In this document: positions 28,714-37,151 of the stretch, piece after piece | Layout: every line of letters starts with the position of its first letter | Position numbering within the stretch: position 1 is the first letter of the stretch | Source: Chitinophaga sp. CF118 | Lineage (GTDB): Bacteria; Bacteroidota; Bacteroidia; Chitinophagales; Chitinophagaceae | Assembly (NCBI RefSeq): GCF_900112615.1 | Contig: NZ_FOMK01000007.1 | Coordinates: 1 to 64,000, forward strand | Direction: 5' to 3' | Length of the DNA: 64,000 nucleotides | The notes under the pieces: generated by a model | Told to the model about the DNA's origin: nothing | Seen by the model: the letters and a program-made list of their open reading frames with translations, nothing else | Databases searched by the model: none | Translations under genes and position numbers: made by a program

Positions 28714-29313
28714 CTATACGGACTGACGTTGCTGCATACAGATTGCGAGCACCAGGAGGGCGATATCGGAGTGGGTGGTTACATACCGGCGTATGAAACT
28801 AATAGCCTCTGCCATATGGTTTCTTACAGTGTTCTTACTGATCCCCATCTTGCTGGCGATCTCCTCGTAACTGAGGTCTTCGTCCCTGCTAAGCAGGTAT
28901 ATCTTTTGTTTCTGTGGTGGGAGTTGCCTGATCGCGTCGTGATAGGCTTTCTGTAATTGTTTTTCCATCAGATGGTCCGGGCTGACCTGCTGCAATGCCG
29001 TCATATTATCGTAAAGCTGTTGCTGCAACGTTCTGTCGCGTTTAGCCTTGCGGAAAAAAGTAATAACCTGGTGATAAGTGATTTTCCTGATGTATGCTGT
29101 AAAAGACTGGTTGATATCTATCTGGTCTCTTCTGTCCCATAATTTCAAAAAGACCTCCTGCACCACTTCTTCGGCTGTTGAGCTGGATTTCGTAAGTATA
29201 AAGGCAAAAGAAAAGATTTTGTCCCTGTATAATTCATACAATTCAGCAAAAGCTGTGGCGTCTCCTTCAATCAGCATCCTGATCAATTCATAGTCCGAAT
29301 GCCTGGAAGACAT
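28714..29313 (-). CDS. ECF sigma-70 factor, FecI-like
   Basis: The 199-residue protein has sigma region 2 (FAELYELYRDKIFSFAFIL ... STAEEVVQEVFLKLWDRR) and region 4 (LPPQKQKIYLLSRDEDLSYE followed by EIASKMGISKNTVRNHM helix-turn-helix), without regions 1 or 3. It belongs to the Bacteroidota sigma-70 family that pairs with FecR and STN-containing SusC proteins. It likely drives transcription of the downstream susC operon. The gene for FecR starts 87 bases downstream. Confidence 0.9.
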   Translation of the reverse strand: MSSRHSDYELIRMLIEGDATAFAELYELYRDKIFSFAFILTKSSSTAEEVVQEVFLKLWDRRDQIDINQSFTAYIRKITYHQVITFFRKAKRDRTLQQQLYDNMTALQQVSPDHLMEKQLQKAYHDAIRQLPPQKQKIYLLSRDEDLSYEEIASKMGISKNTVRNHMAEAISFIRRYVTTHSDIALLVLAICMQQRQSV

Positions 29314-29619
29314 AATTTAATAAAAGTTTGTTATGGTGCGACATTTCTCAGTCTGTTGGTTTGTGCATTCCCGGCAATATCCAAGTTGGATATTTTGACA
29401 CCTTAAAGGTAGTAAAATCCTGATAAGATCGGGTATATTATAGTTGTATTCTTTAGCGGGAAGGCGAAGCTGTAGTTATTATATATAATAAATCAATATT
29501 ATCCAGCAGTGCGTACACTCGATGCAGAAAAACTCCTTATACATGCAGATACATTTGCCTTGAATACAATCTTCTGAAGTTATATTTAAAGGTGATAAGA
29601 TAGAAAGTGCCCCGCCAGT
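29314..29619. other. Intergenic region upstream of the sigma gene
   Basis: 306 bases between the sigma gene start and the end of the RiPP operon. AT-rich with a TATATATAATAAAT stretch; no ORF, clear hairpin or repeat that I can support. Confidence 0.5.
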
Positions 29620-30759
29620 TCAACTATTTATCTCTGCAAAAACTTTACTATTAAAATCATAGGGCTGACCTGTAAGATTATACAGAGGCAGCAAGGAATT
29701 GTATTGCTGTTCAAAAGCCTCATACTGTGCCAGAAACAGCGCATACCATGCTGCTCCTTCTTCTTTGAACAGATTCAGTTCTGCAAACATATCCAGCGAC
29801 AGCTTAAATCGCTGCATATGGAAAATAAATCTCCCCTTCACATCATGTTGCTGCATAGTAGTAAGCCCGGTTAGATCAATGCAGCCCTGCAGGGTTTTGG
29901 TAATCTCCATGAAAGTGAACATGCCATGGAAAAACAGATATACACTGGGGTAATGACCCGGATTGCCCACGAGATCGCCCAGCGGCGTATTGTAGTTGAT
30001 AGTGAACAGCTGCTGCTTGGTTTCATACGTTAAAGTAAAGTAAGTGACATGGGCACCTTCATGCGAAATATGATCTGCAAAGAATATTTCATCATCCCAG
30101 GGGTTGACGTGCAGGAAAATCATGTTGTGGGCAGACAATACCGAAAAAGAATTCTGCTGTGTTGCTGTAAACAGCATGACCTTCTTCAGATTTTTCAGCA
30201 ACAGTCCGAAATGATCAGGGTTTAGCTGCCGGATGATATGCATACCTTTGTTGAACGATGCCAGATGCTGCAGATGCAATCCGGATACATGGATATCCTC
30301 CGGGTGGTTACCCTGTTCTGTGAATACATTCATCAGTAATGGGTGATGATCTGTCACGATCTCTATGCCATGCTCGCTATGGAGTATCGGTTCAAAAGTA
30401 AAGGGTATCTCGTTTTCTCCATCGAGCAACGTCATGGTATTGCCGGTGGTACGGAGCATGAGCGAACTACCGGTAAAGGATGTACGGAGGTAGCCGGTAT
30501 TGGGGAGGTAGATAAGCCCGTTGCTGTTTGGAAACACTGCTATTAGCGGTTTCCTGGACTGCTCATAACCATAGATGATGCTGTCCAGCCATTTGTTGTC
30601 CTGCTGCTGCAGATAGGTATACAGCAATGGCTCAAGATAAATATCGTCGTTGTAGAAATCAAGCCGCTGGAAAATATCCTTGTGCCTGGCATACAGCATT
30701 TTCTTTACGGAATCTACCACGGCGCCCAGATGCTCTTCAAAGTTTGCATAGTAGTTCAT
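29620..30759 (-). CDS. HExxH-type putative peptide-modifying enzyme (possible aKG-dependent peptide beta-hydroxylase)
   Basis: The 379-residue protein has no signal peptide and a single metal motif, ADHISHEGAHVTYF, with His233-Glu234-x-x-His237. The context, a roughly 350-residue cytosolic protein in a RiPP operon with the HEGAH motif after a hydrophobic strand (NMIFLHVNP), fits the HEXXH-motif putative peptide modification family, some members of which are alpha-ketoglutarate-dependent peptide beta-hydroxylases rather than peptidases. It is the last gene of the operon, starting 1 base after the HlyD stop. Its substrate is probably one or more of the precursor peptides. A classical protease is less likely given the gene neighbourhood, but cannot be excluded by sequence alone. 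Confidence 0.65.
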   Translation of the reverse strand: MNYYANFEEHLGAVVDSVKKMLYARHKDIFQRLDFYNDDIYLEPLLYTYLQQQDNKWLDSIIYGYEQSRKPLIAVFPNSNGLIYLPNTGYLRTSFTGSSLMLRTTGNTMTLLDGENEIPFTFEPILHSEHGIEIVTDHHPLLMNVFTEQGNHPEDIHVSGLHLQHLASFNKGMHIIRQLNPDHFGLLLKNLKKVMLFTATQQNSFSVLSAHNMIFLHVNPWDDEIFFADHISHEGAHVTYFTLTYETKQQLFTINYNTPLGDLVGNPGHYPSVYLFFHGMFTFMEITKTLQGCIDLTGLTTMQQHDVKGRFIFHMQRFKLSLDMFAELNLFKEEGAAWYALFLAQYEAFEQQYNSLLPLYNLTGQPYDFNSKVFAEINS

Positions 30760-30760
30760 A

Positions 30761-32062
30761 TCAGTAAGTATTTTTATTAATAATGGAATTAAATAACCTG
30801 TCGTACAATGTCAGGTCTTCTACGATGATGTCTGCCTCTCCGGTCAGTTCACTTTTATTATCCAATGGTTTGTGCAGCGTGGTAACCAGGGGCTTTGGCA
30901 GCTGTACTTTTACGCTATAGAAGCCTTCTTTGGCGGCTGCAGACATAGCCGTTACCGTACCTTTCAGCATGCCAAATTCCGTATATGGGTAGTTGTTAAG
31001 CCGGATATTGCATTTCAGGCCCACCCGTACTTTCCCGGAGTTGGTGATAGGCAGTTTGGCAATGGCAAAATACTCCTGGCCGGATACCGGCGTGATGGTA
31101 AATACTTTCTGTTCGTTGCTCAGGAACTGATCCGCTGTTCTGATATCATAAAAATTCAATACTCCGCTGACGGGAGCATCCAGTACATATTTGTTCTGCC
31201 ATTCTGTAAGCTGGAAGGTAAGGTCGCTGTACGACTGGAAAATGTTTTTACGCAGGTTGAATAGGGTATTGTCGTAATCCGCTGCGAGGGTGACGTTCTC
31301 TTTGGTAAGCGCCTGTTCCTGCAGCTGGTTGCTAACCCGGGTGTTGTTCAGCTCTTCCACGATGCTCTGGGTGTTGAGGTACGCAATTTCCTTTTGTTCC
31401 ACCTCTGTTTTGGCTACTACCCGCAAGCTATCCAGCAGCATGTTCCGGTCCAGATCCGACTTGGATAACATGCTTTGGCGCTGCAGAATCGTTAGTTTAT
31501 GCTGCAGCTGGCGGTCCAGGTCGTTCATGCTCCTGGCCCTGTCTGCATTGATGGTCAGTTGCCGGCGCTGGATGTTCAGGCGGTTAAATAACCGCAGCTC
31601 TTCTACGCTTTTGTAAAAGCGTGCGTATCCCGATTGCATATCACCAAGTGCGGTCAGTTCTTCAAATTTTACGGTATCTATTTTCTCCCAGAATCCTGAC
31701 CCGCTTACGTGCCGCAATATTTCACGCAGCTGCAGCACTTCCTGATAGCTGGCACTGTTGTATAATACCATGATCCATTCACCAATGCTGACGGTATCCT
31801 GGTCGGCCTTGAGCAGACTCACTATCCGGCTGCTGACACGATTATGCACGGTAACGGGTGGCGTACTGGTGGTAACTACCGCTTCCGATGTAATTACATC
31901 CGGGTAACGGACTACTTTCATGCCGATGATGATGATGATGAAAATCACCAGCATACCAATGCTGCCATAGGTAATAATCCTGGATGGAACCTTGTCCAGT
32001 ATATCCTGGAAGTATTCGCTGCGGATGTTGATCCTGTTTATTTTTTGTTCGTCAATTGGCAA
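30761..32062 (-). CDS. HlyD-family secretion adaptor
   Basis: The 433-residue protein has a short cytoplasmic N-terminus, one transmembrane helix (YGSIGMLVIFIIIIIGMKVV, near 32-51), a lipoyl-like half motif (HNRVSSRIVSLLKADQDTVS), a long coiled-coil (about 120-270) and a beta-barrel segment (VLDAPVSGVLNFYDIRTADQ). It is the membrane-fusion protein that links the inner-membrane ABC exporter to an outer-membrane channel. It overlaps the C39 exporter gene by 11 bases and is followed by the HExxH gene, so the three are probably cotranslated. The outer-membrane channel is not encoded here. Confidence 0.85.
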   Translation of the reverse strand: MPIDEQKINRINIRSEYFQDILDKVPSRIITYGSIGMLVIFIIIIIGMKVVRYPDVITSEAVVTTSTPPVTVHNRVSSRIVSLLKADQDTVSIGEWIMVLYNSASYQEVLQLREILRHVSGSGFWEKIDTVKFEELTALGDMQSGYARFYKSVEELRLFNRLNIQRRQLTINADRARSMNDLDRQLQHKLTILQRQSMLSKSDLDRNMLLDSLRVVAKTEVEQKEIAYLNTQSIVEELNNTRVSNQLQEQALTKENVTLAADYDNTLFNLRKNIFQSYSDLTFQLTEWQNKYVLDAPVSGVLNFYDIRTADQFLSNEQKVFTITPVSGQEYFAIAKLPITNSGKVRVGLKCNIRLNNYPYTEFGMLKGTVTAMSAAAKEGFYSVKVQLPKPLVTTLHKPLDNKSELTGEADIIVEDLTLYDRLFNSIINKNTY

Positions 32063-34274
32063 TTTCTAACTGATTTTTGATTAATGTATGATAGTATCCC
32101 TTGCGTTCCACCAGCTCTTCATGGCGGCCTATTTCCTTTATTTCACCCTTATCCAGCACAATGATCTGATCTGCCCGGCGAACGGTGCTTAACCGGTGTG
32201 CAATGATGATGACGGTTTTACCCTGGAAGAAGGCATCCAGGTTTTCCACGATCTTTTTTTCATTATTGGCATCGAGGGCGCTGGTAGCCTCGTCGAAGAA
32301 GAGGAATTCAGGATTCTTATAAACAGCTCTGGCAATAAGTATACGCTGACGTTGTCCGCCGCTGAGTGTTCTTCCGCTGGAGCCTGCGGCGCCAATAATG
32401 GAGTTGAACCCGGCAGGTAACGCATTGATCAATTCCTCGATATTGGCTATTTTGGCGGCATTCAGCAGTTTGTTGATGTCTACGTTTTCATCGCTGGCGG
32501 ATTCTGTGATATTCTGTGTGATAGTGTCGGAAAATATGTAACCATCCTGCATCACGGTGCCGCAGAGGGAGCGCCAGTTGTCGGATCCAATATGTCGCAG
32601 GTTGTAATTACCCACCATAATATCGCCGGTAGTAGGTAGATATAGTTTGAGCAGGAGCTTAAGCAGCGTGGTTTTGCCGCTGCCGCTGTCGCCAACGATG
32701 GCGGTTATTTTTCCCCGCGGAATTGTCAGGTTCAGGTTCTTTAGTACAAGAGTGTTAATATCCCGTACATACGAAAAACTGAGATCTTTGATGTGTATAT
32801 CATAATTCTGAGGCGGGAGTTTCATCAGGGTATTGTCGTTCAGTTGTTCCTGTTCAGGGGTAATATGATCTATATCGGCGAACCGCTCCATGCTGAGGCG
32901 CGCATCCTGTATGGACCGGAAAAAGTTCACAAGGCCCAGCATGGGACCATTAATCTGCCCTACGATATATTGTATGGCCAGCATAACCCCCAGGCTGATT
33001 TTTCCGTCCATCACCAGCAGTGCGGAGGAAAACGTGATCAGGATATTCTTTACCTCGTTGATAACGTTGCCGCCTATACTCTGAAACTGAGTCAGCTTGA
33101 GGGAGGATACCGATGTTTTGAAGTAATCTACCCGTACACGTTCCCAGTCCCGTATATGCTTTCTTTCTGAACCATTTACCTTTACTTCCTGTATGCCGCC
33201 CACAATCTGTATCAGTTTGCTGTTCATGCCGGAGGATGAGTCGAACCGGCGGAAGTCCAGCTCCGCACGCTTTTTCATGAATGCCCATACCCAGGTGGTA
33301 TACAACGCGATGCCTAGTATGAAAATGAAAAAGATGGTCCAGCTGTAATAGGCCAGCACCACGAGAAAGATAGTGGCGTTGAGATAGGAAAAGAATGCGT
33401 CAGGGGCTGTGGAGAGAAAGGCGTCCAGCCGGGATGATTCATTGATACGTTGCAGAATATCGCCTGGCGTTTTGGAATCGAAGAACGAAACCGTTTTGCT
33501 GAGCAGCTTCACCAGGTAGTCCGATGAGATGAGCATATTTATACGGGCTGCCACATACAACAGCAGCCAACTCCGGATGGCTGCTATAAATGACATACTA
33601 AAGAACAGCATTAACTGTGCTAATAGCAGCACATATACGAAATTCAGGTTGTTGAGATTGATGCCTTTATCTACCAGCTTCTGTGTGAGGAAGGGGAGTA
33701 TCAACTGCAGTATGCTGCCCAGGAATAACCCCAGAAATATCTGCACTATATATTTGCTGTAATTTTTGATATAAGGGAAAAGCCCCAGTAGCCCTTTGGA
33801 GGATTCGGTGTTTTTTTGTTCAAAGAAGCTGGAGGATGGTTCCAGTAATAGTACGATGCCTTTGGTGTTTTCATCTGCCAGCGCGTTATTCTGCCAGGCT
33901 TCAATGAAATCTTTTTTGCTGTAGGAGAGAAGGCCGTGAGAGGGGTCCGCCACTTGTACCTGTCCTTTGTCAAAGGCATATACGATCAGGAAGTGCCGGT
34001 CGCGCCAGTAGGTGATACAGGGCAGGGGAGCCTTTTGTTCCAGCACCTCATAGGAGATAGAGGCCGGCACGGTTTTGAACCCCAGTGTTTCAGCACCTTT
34101 CATCAGGGATTTGATCGTGATACCATCCGGCGTGATGTTACAAATATCACGCAGGTGCTCGGAGCTGAAATTCCGCCCGTAAAATTTGGATATGATTTTC
34201 AGACATGCAGGCCCGCAGTCGAACTGATCTATCTGTTTAAAAAACGGAAATTTTTTCTTCTTGAATAAAGGCAT
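32052..34274 (-). CDS. Peptidase-containing ABC transporter (C39, PCAT) for peptide export
   Basis: The 740-residue protein joins an N-terminal C39 cysteine peptidase (Cys20 in QFDCGPACL, His94 in RDRHFLIVY, Asp110 in VADPSHG), a six-helix transmembrane domain (about 165-450) and an ABC ATPase (Walker A GDSGSGKTT, signature LSGGQRQR, Walker B LFFDEATSALD). PCAT transporters cut the leader after a double-glycine-type site and export the mature peptide. All catalytic residues are present. It starts 50 bases below the SPASM gene in the same direction, which identifies it as the exporter of the RiPP product. The precursor peptides here lack a standard GG site, so the cleavage preference may be altered. 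Confidence 0.92.
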   Translation of the reverse strand: MPLFKKKKFPFFKQIDQFDCGPACLKIISKFYGRNFSSEHLRDICNITPDGITIKSLMKGAETLGFKTVPASISYEVLEQKAPLPCITYWRDRHFLIVYAFDKGQVQVADPSHGLLSYSKKDFIEAWQNNALADENTKGIVLLLEPSSSFFEQKNTESSKGLLGLFPYIKNYSKYIVQIFLGLFLGSILQLILPFLTQKLVDKGINLNNLNFVYVLLLAQLMLFFSMSFIAAIRSWLLLYVAARINMLISSDYLVKLLSKTVSFFDSKTPGDILQRINESSRLDAFLSTAPDAFFSYLNATIFLVVLAYYSWTIFFIFILGIALYTTWVWAFMKKRAELDFRRFDSSSGMNSKLIQIVGGIQEVKVNGSERKHIRDWERVRVDYFKTSVSSLKLTQFQSIGGNVINEVKNILITFSSALLVMDGKISLGVMLAIQYIVGQINGPMLGLVNFFRSIQDARLSMERFADIDHITPEQEQLNDNTLMKLPPQNYDIHIKDLSFSYVRDINTLVLKNLNLTIPRGKITAIVGDSGSGKTTLLKLLLKLYLPTTGDIMVGNYNLRHIGSDNWRSLCGTVMQDGYIFSDTITQNITESASDENVDINKLLNAAKIANIEELINALPAGFNSIIGAAGSSGRTLSGGQRQRILIARAVYKNPEFLFFDEATSALDANNEKKIVENLDAFFQGKTVIIIAHRLSTVRRADQIIVLDKGEIKEIGRHEELVERKGYYHTLIKNQLEIAN

Positions 34275-34323
34275 AGCACTTGGCTCTTATGTTATGGTAA
34301 ACAATTGCACAGCGGATCTGATT

Positions 34324-35325
34324 TTACCAGGTATTTTCCTGCTGATTGAACGTGCACATATCTGTTTTATAATACTTGTCGTTTTCCTGTCTGATATCAC
34401 TGTTACTGACACAGGTATAGCGGTACTGACAGTTTTTGCAGTCTTCAATCCGGTCGTTGGAAAGAAACCACTTTTCACGAAATGCGGGCTGGGTGATCAC
34501 CACCTCCAGCCGTTGTTCGTTTACGTGGCCGAAAGTATTGGCATGCGAAATGTAATTCCTGATATTTCCCTGGCTATCGATGGCCACTTTCCGGTTCAGG
34601 CCCAGGTTGTGGGACTGGGCTTCCGTGAAGCTGATAATGTTGGGGGAGAATCTTTCCAGGCGAATCTTTTCATTGGTCTCCTGCCTGATATCTTTTTTGA
34701 ATGCTACTATTTTTCTGCCAAAACGGTCGTTGTCATTATACAATACGGTGTCTTCCGGCGCTGCATATACATATATCCTGCGCAGGCGTGGTTGCAGGTC
34801 CATCAGGGCTATCCACTGTGCTGCGCTGATATCACCGGCAGGGGCCATTATTTCACAATAGTTGATCTGGGTACCGGCAAGGGCTTTCAGGATTTCATCT
34901 GTAATTTGTACGGGACTGAAATAGCGGAGTAGCCGTATCTGTACCGCCTGGCAGCTTAGTTCATTGAGTTGCGCTATGATGGCAGGAAAATGGTAGCTGC
35001 CCGGATCATCCTGTTCCAGAATGGCGTTGGTGATATGATGGGGCATTTCCCAGGATAGATCAATATCGGGGAAGCGTTCCGGTTCGGTGGTGTAGAACGC
35101 AATTTCTTTTTCAACGAACTTATCCATGAACTGTTTGATCTGCCGGTAACGGGTTTCACCATATATCTCCGGTAATTGCTCCAGTGGCGTAAATTCCACT
35201 TCCCGAAGTACATCGAGGAAGGCATTAGGGAGGTCATAAATAACAGAGCGCTCCAGGTCATAAATGGCGCTGCTGTGTTTACCAGCAACAATACGGCAGG
35301 ACGCAAAAAATTTAAACCATTCCAT
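34324..35325 (-). CDS. gwsS: SPASM-domain peptide maturase of the grasp-with-spasm system
   Basis: The 333-residue protein begins FKFFASCRIVAGKHSSAIYD, a start typical of the SPASM partner in grasp-with-spasm RiPP systems. It ends in a Cys cluster (DCKNCQYRYTC...MC; Cys296, 299, 305, 324) able to hold an iron-sulfur cluster. There is no radical-SAM CxxxCxxC motif, as expected for this family: the domain probably acts as precursor recognition or electron/cluster partner rather than as a radical enzyme. It starts 2 bases after a small ORF that is itself coupled to the ATP-grasp gene, so the three form a tight unit. Confidence 0.85.
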   Translation of the reverse strand: MEWFKFFASCRIVAGKHSSAIYDLERSVIYDLPNAFLDVLREVEFTPLEQLPEIYGETRYRQIKQFMDKFVEKEIAFYTTEPERFPDIDLSWEMPHHITNAILEQDDPGSYHFPAIIAQLNELSCQAVQIRLLRYFSPVQITDEILKALAGTQINYCEIMAPAGDISAAQWIALMDLQPRLRRIYVYAAPEDTVLYNDNDRFGRKIVAFKKDIRQETNEKIRLERFSPNIISFTEAQSHNLGLNRKVAIDSQGNIRNYISHANTFGHVNEQRLEVVITQPAFREKWFLSNDRIEDCKNCQYRYTCVSNSDIRQENDKYYKTDMCTFNQQENTW

Positions 35326-35327
35326 CG

Positions 35328-35534
35328 TTACAGAATATTGGAAATCGCTTTATAAAAAGGCAAAATCACATAGGCGGATGTGTTATGCAGATGACTGTGC
35401 ACTGTGGTAGGTGCGGAGATGGCTTTATCGCTGATGCTCCTGACAAACAGGTAATAGTTGACAGGCAGAGCGGAGGCAAGTTCCGGCGGAAATGGCTGCA
35501 GGGAAACGGGTGGTTCCTCAGGGTATTTATGCAT
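35328..35534 (-). CDS. Small conserved-position protein between the ATP-grasp and SPASM genes
   Basis: A 68-residue frame starts at ATG 35534, overlapping the ATP-grasp stop by 8 bases, and stops 2 bases before the SPASM start. It therefore fills the gap exactly, the usual sign of a real translationally coupled gene. The product is MHKYPEEPPV...: a Pro-rich N-terminus, a hydrophobic stretch VNYYLFVR, a Ser/Thr/His-rich middle (APTTVHSHLHNTS) and C-terminal AYVILPFYKAISNIL. I recognise no family. It could be a chaperone or docking subunit of the maturase pair, or a further modified peptide; neither is shown by the sequence. Confidence 0.55.
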   Translation of the reverse strand: MHKYPEEPPVSLQPFPPELASALPVNYYLFVRSISDKAISAPTTVHSHLHNTSAYVILPFYKAISNIL

Positions 35535-36513
35535 GGTGTGAAAGGTATTGTGCAATTTTTTTATCCAGTTGATAATTACAGGGAACAGAGGTCATATCGT
35601 ATTGTCCCACAGGATTTACTTCCAGGAAAACGTAACGGCCGCTGCGTGTTTTTACAAAGTCCAGCGAGCCGGTATTCAGTTGCATGGCCTGCATGAGCTG
35701 CACTATCAGGTGCTGGATGTTTTCCGGAAGGAGATAGGGAACATTTCTGTTGTTGGCATATTTCCTGAAATCGATTTTGGTCTGTTGGTTCATTTGAGAG
35801 AAAATAGCCATGGCATAGCATTTCCCATCGAGGTAGAAGACGCGGAGGTCCAGTTCTTTATCCAGTTTTTCCTGAAATAGTGAATAGAAGAATTCCTCCG
35901 GAAGGGCGGTTAGGATGTCCGGGGTGATTTCTTCTGTATAGCTGGTGTAGTTCGTGGTCTTATCTTCCTGTATGGTGATTCCGGGGCTTTCCCAGAGCGC
36001 TTTGGTGATCAGGGGGCCGTGGATATCCAGAAACTCCTGCAGTTCTTTTTTTGAGCGGGTAATGAGCGTTGCAGGTACATCCAGTCCCAGTTGCTGTGCG
36101 GTGATGAGCACTTCAATTTTGTTAACACTGGATTTACCGAAATTGCCCAATATCCGGGTAGATGTTGCCAGCAGAACAAACAGGGCTTTTTTGGCAATGG
36201 TGTTCTCCTGGCCGAGATGATGTACAATGTCCGGGTAATAACTGGCTGTTTGCAGGGAGGCTATGGCCCGTGTATCAGGTGGTTTGGTGCCGTCCCGCCG
36301 ATACCATACTGCAGTGATTTCCGACAGTGCGGCGCGTACTTTGCCGTTAAAATGCATATCTGCCTGACTGCTGACTACCTGTAAGGTGGGGGCATGGGCA
36401 GGGTCCAGCAGGTCCGTACCGTTGATCCGGCGGAAGGGCTTTCCCAGATAGCGCAGCCAGTCAATCACTTTATCCGTAGAAGGTTCCAGGTCTTTGGATA
36501 TTATCAGAACCAT
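35527..36513 (-). CDS. gwsG: ATP-grasp peptide maturase of the grasp-with-spasm system
   Basis: The 328-residue protein has the ATP-grasp layout of graspetide ligases: an N-terminal domain (MVLIISKDLEPSTDKVIDWL), the central lysine/strand region (GPLITKALWESPGITIQEDK), DLRVFYLDGKCYAMAIFSQ and the C-terminal metal/ATP motif YVFLEVNPVGQYDM. The EVNPVGQ...CNY...K tail is typical for the grasp-with-spasm branch. These enzymes use ATP to form ester or amide bonds between acidic side chains and Ser/Thr/Lys of a precursor. It is preceded by a 10-bp hairpin and the frameshifted precursor gene, and followed by the small coupled ORF. Confidence 0.88.
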   Translation of the reverse strand: MVLIISKDLEPSTDKVIDWLRYLGKPFRRINGTDLLDPAHAPTLQVVSSQADMHFNGKVRAALSEITAVWYRRDGTKPPDTRAIASLQTASYYPDIVHHLGQENTIAKKALFVLLATSTRILGNFGKSSVNKIEVLITAQQLGLDVPATLITRSKKELQEFLDIHGPLITKALWESPGITIQEDKTTNYTSYTEEITPDILTALPEEFFYSLFQEKLDKELDLRVFYLDGKCYAMAIFSQMNQQTKIDFRKYANNRNVPYLLPENIQHLIVQLMQAMQLNTGSLDFVKTRSGRYVFLEVNPVGQYDMTSVPCNYQLDKKIAQYLSHHA

Positions 36514-36540
36514 AGGTAATAAACAGATTTAAACAAGAAA

Positions 36541-36568
36541 AGTGATGTCAAGCAATGTTGACATCACT
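36541..36568 (-). terminator. Hairpin between precursor and maturase genes, probable attenuator
   Basis: AGTGATGTCA-agcaatgt-TGACATCACT is a perfect 10-bp stem, followed on the minus strand by TTTCTTGTTT. It lies between the frameshifted precursor gene and the ATP-grasp gene. A leaky terminator at this spot would give excess precursor mRNA over maturase mRNA, as in many RiPP operons. Confidence 0.65.
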
Positions 36569-36591
36569 GTGATAAATTGAAGCAATGCTTG

Positions 36592-36793
36592 CTACAGGCG
36601 TAACGCCAATAACGAGTTGGAATCAGTAGTCAGTAGGACTTCCTTTTCGTAATCAATCCAGTCAATTTACACCTTCACGGTCAGGGTTGCACGTAGTATG
36701 GCATGCAGCTGCAGCCAGCCCCGACATTCTTTCGATCTCATTTTCTGTATTGATCTCGTTATTTTTAAAATCTTCCAGGGATAATCTGTTCAT
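36592..36793 (-). pseudogene. RiPP precursor peptide 1, frameshifted in the core
   Basis: From ATG 36793 the frame encodes MNRLSLEDFKNNEINTENEI, then ERMSGLAAAACHTTCNP and DREGVN before TGA at 36662-36664 (43 residues). This leader and core start match the two intact precursors. After the stop the homology continues in another frame (IDWIDYEKEVLLTTD ... LALRL, stop 36592), matching the IDWVDY block of precursor 2. One extra base around 36665-36671 (AAATT region) explains this. It is a frameshift mutation, a sequencing or assembly error, or less likely recoding. Unshifted length would be about 66 residues, close to its paralogs (73 and 74). Confidence 0.72.
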
Positions 36794-36897
36794 GGGAGGA
36801 TTTTAGCGGTGTGATACGAAGGGTAACAGGGCTATGCTACAAACATTTCATTCCTGCAGGTTACATTTTTAGTTTTGTACTGGCAGGAATTACCTTC

Positions 36898-37122
36898 TTA
36901 AAACAAGGTCAACGCAGGGCTGATAGAAAGATCACTGATTTCTGCCAGCTGTACTGCTTCTTGCGTATAGTCAACCCAGTCAATGTAAGTGGCGTCCGCC
37001 TGAGGGTTGCAGGTCTTGTGACAGGCAGCAGCGGCAAGTCCCATGAGCTTTTCAATTTCGTTATTGCTCTCAGCAATATCCAGTTGGAAGTCGTCCAGTG
37101 ACAAACGTTTTGATTGTTCCAT
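36898..37122 (-). CDS. RiPP precursor peptide 2 (candidate grasp-with-spasm substrate)
   Basis: A 74-residue peptide: leader MEQSKRLSLDDFQLDIAESN, then NEIEKLMGLAAAACHKTCNP, then a core tail ADATYIDWVDYTQEAVQLAE and 14 more residues. It shares RLxLxDF, NE(I/V)E(R/K) and GLAAA(A/G)CHxT with two paralogs in the locus. The tail is rich in acidic and Thr/Ser residues, as needed for side-chain ester or amide links by an ATP-grasp ligase. Cys34 and Cys38 (CHKTC) are extra features. There is no GG leader end; the hydrophobic GLAAAA stretch may take its place. It lies upstream of, and in line with, the maturase operon. Confidence 0.75.
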   Translation of the reverse strand: MEQSKRLSLDDFQLDIAESNNEIEKLMGLAAAACHKTCNPQADATYIDWVDYTQEAVQLAEISDLSISPALTLF

Positions 37123-37151
37123 AAAATATAGGTTTTTGTTTTAAGAATAAA

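Noticed and set aside
34261..34932. A 223-codon plus-strand frame over the SPASM gene
   Set aside because: Antisense shadow; the minus-strand product has the conserved SPASM Cys residues.
34324..35325. Radical SAM enzyme reading of the SPASM protein
   Set aside because: No CxxxCxxC motif in the N-terminal part; only the C-terminal SPASM cysteines are present.
36848..36890. Inverted repeat ATTCCTGC/GCAGGAAT between precursors 1 and 2
   Set aside because: Only 8 bp with a loop of about 25 bases and no U tract; too weak to call a terminator.
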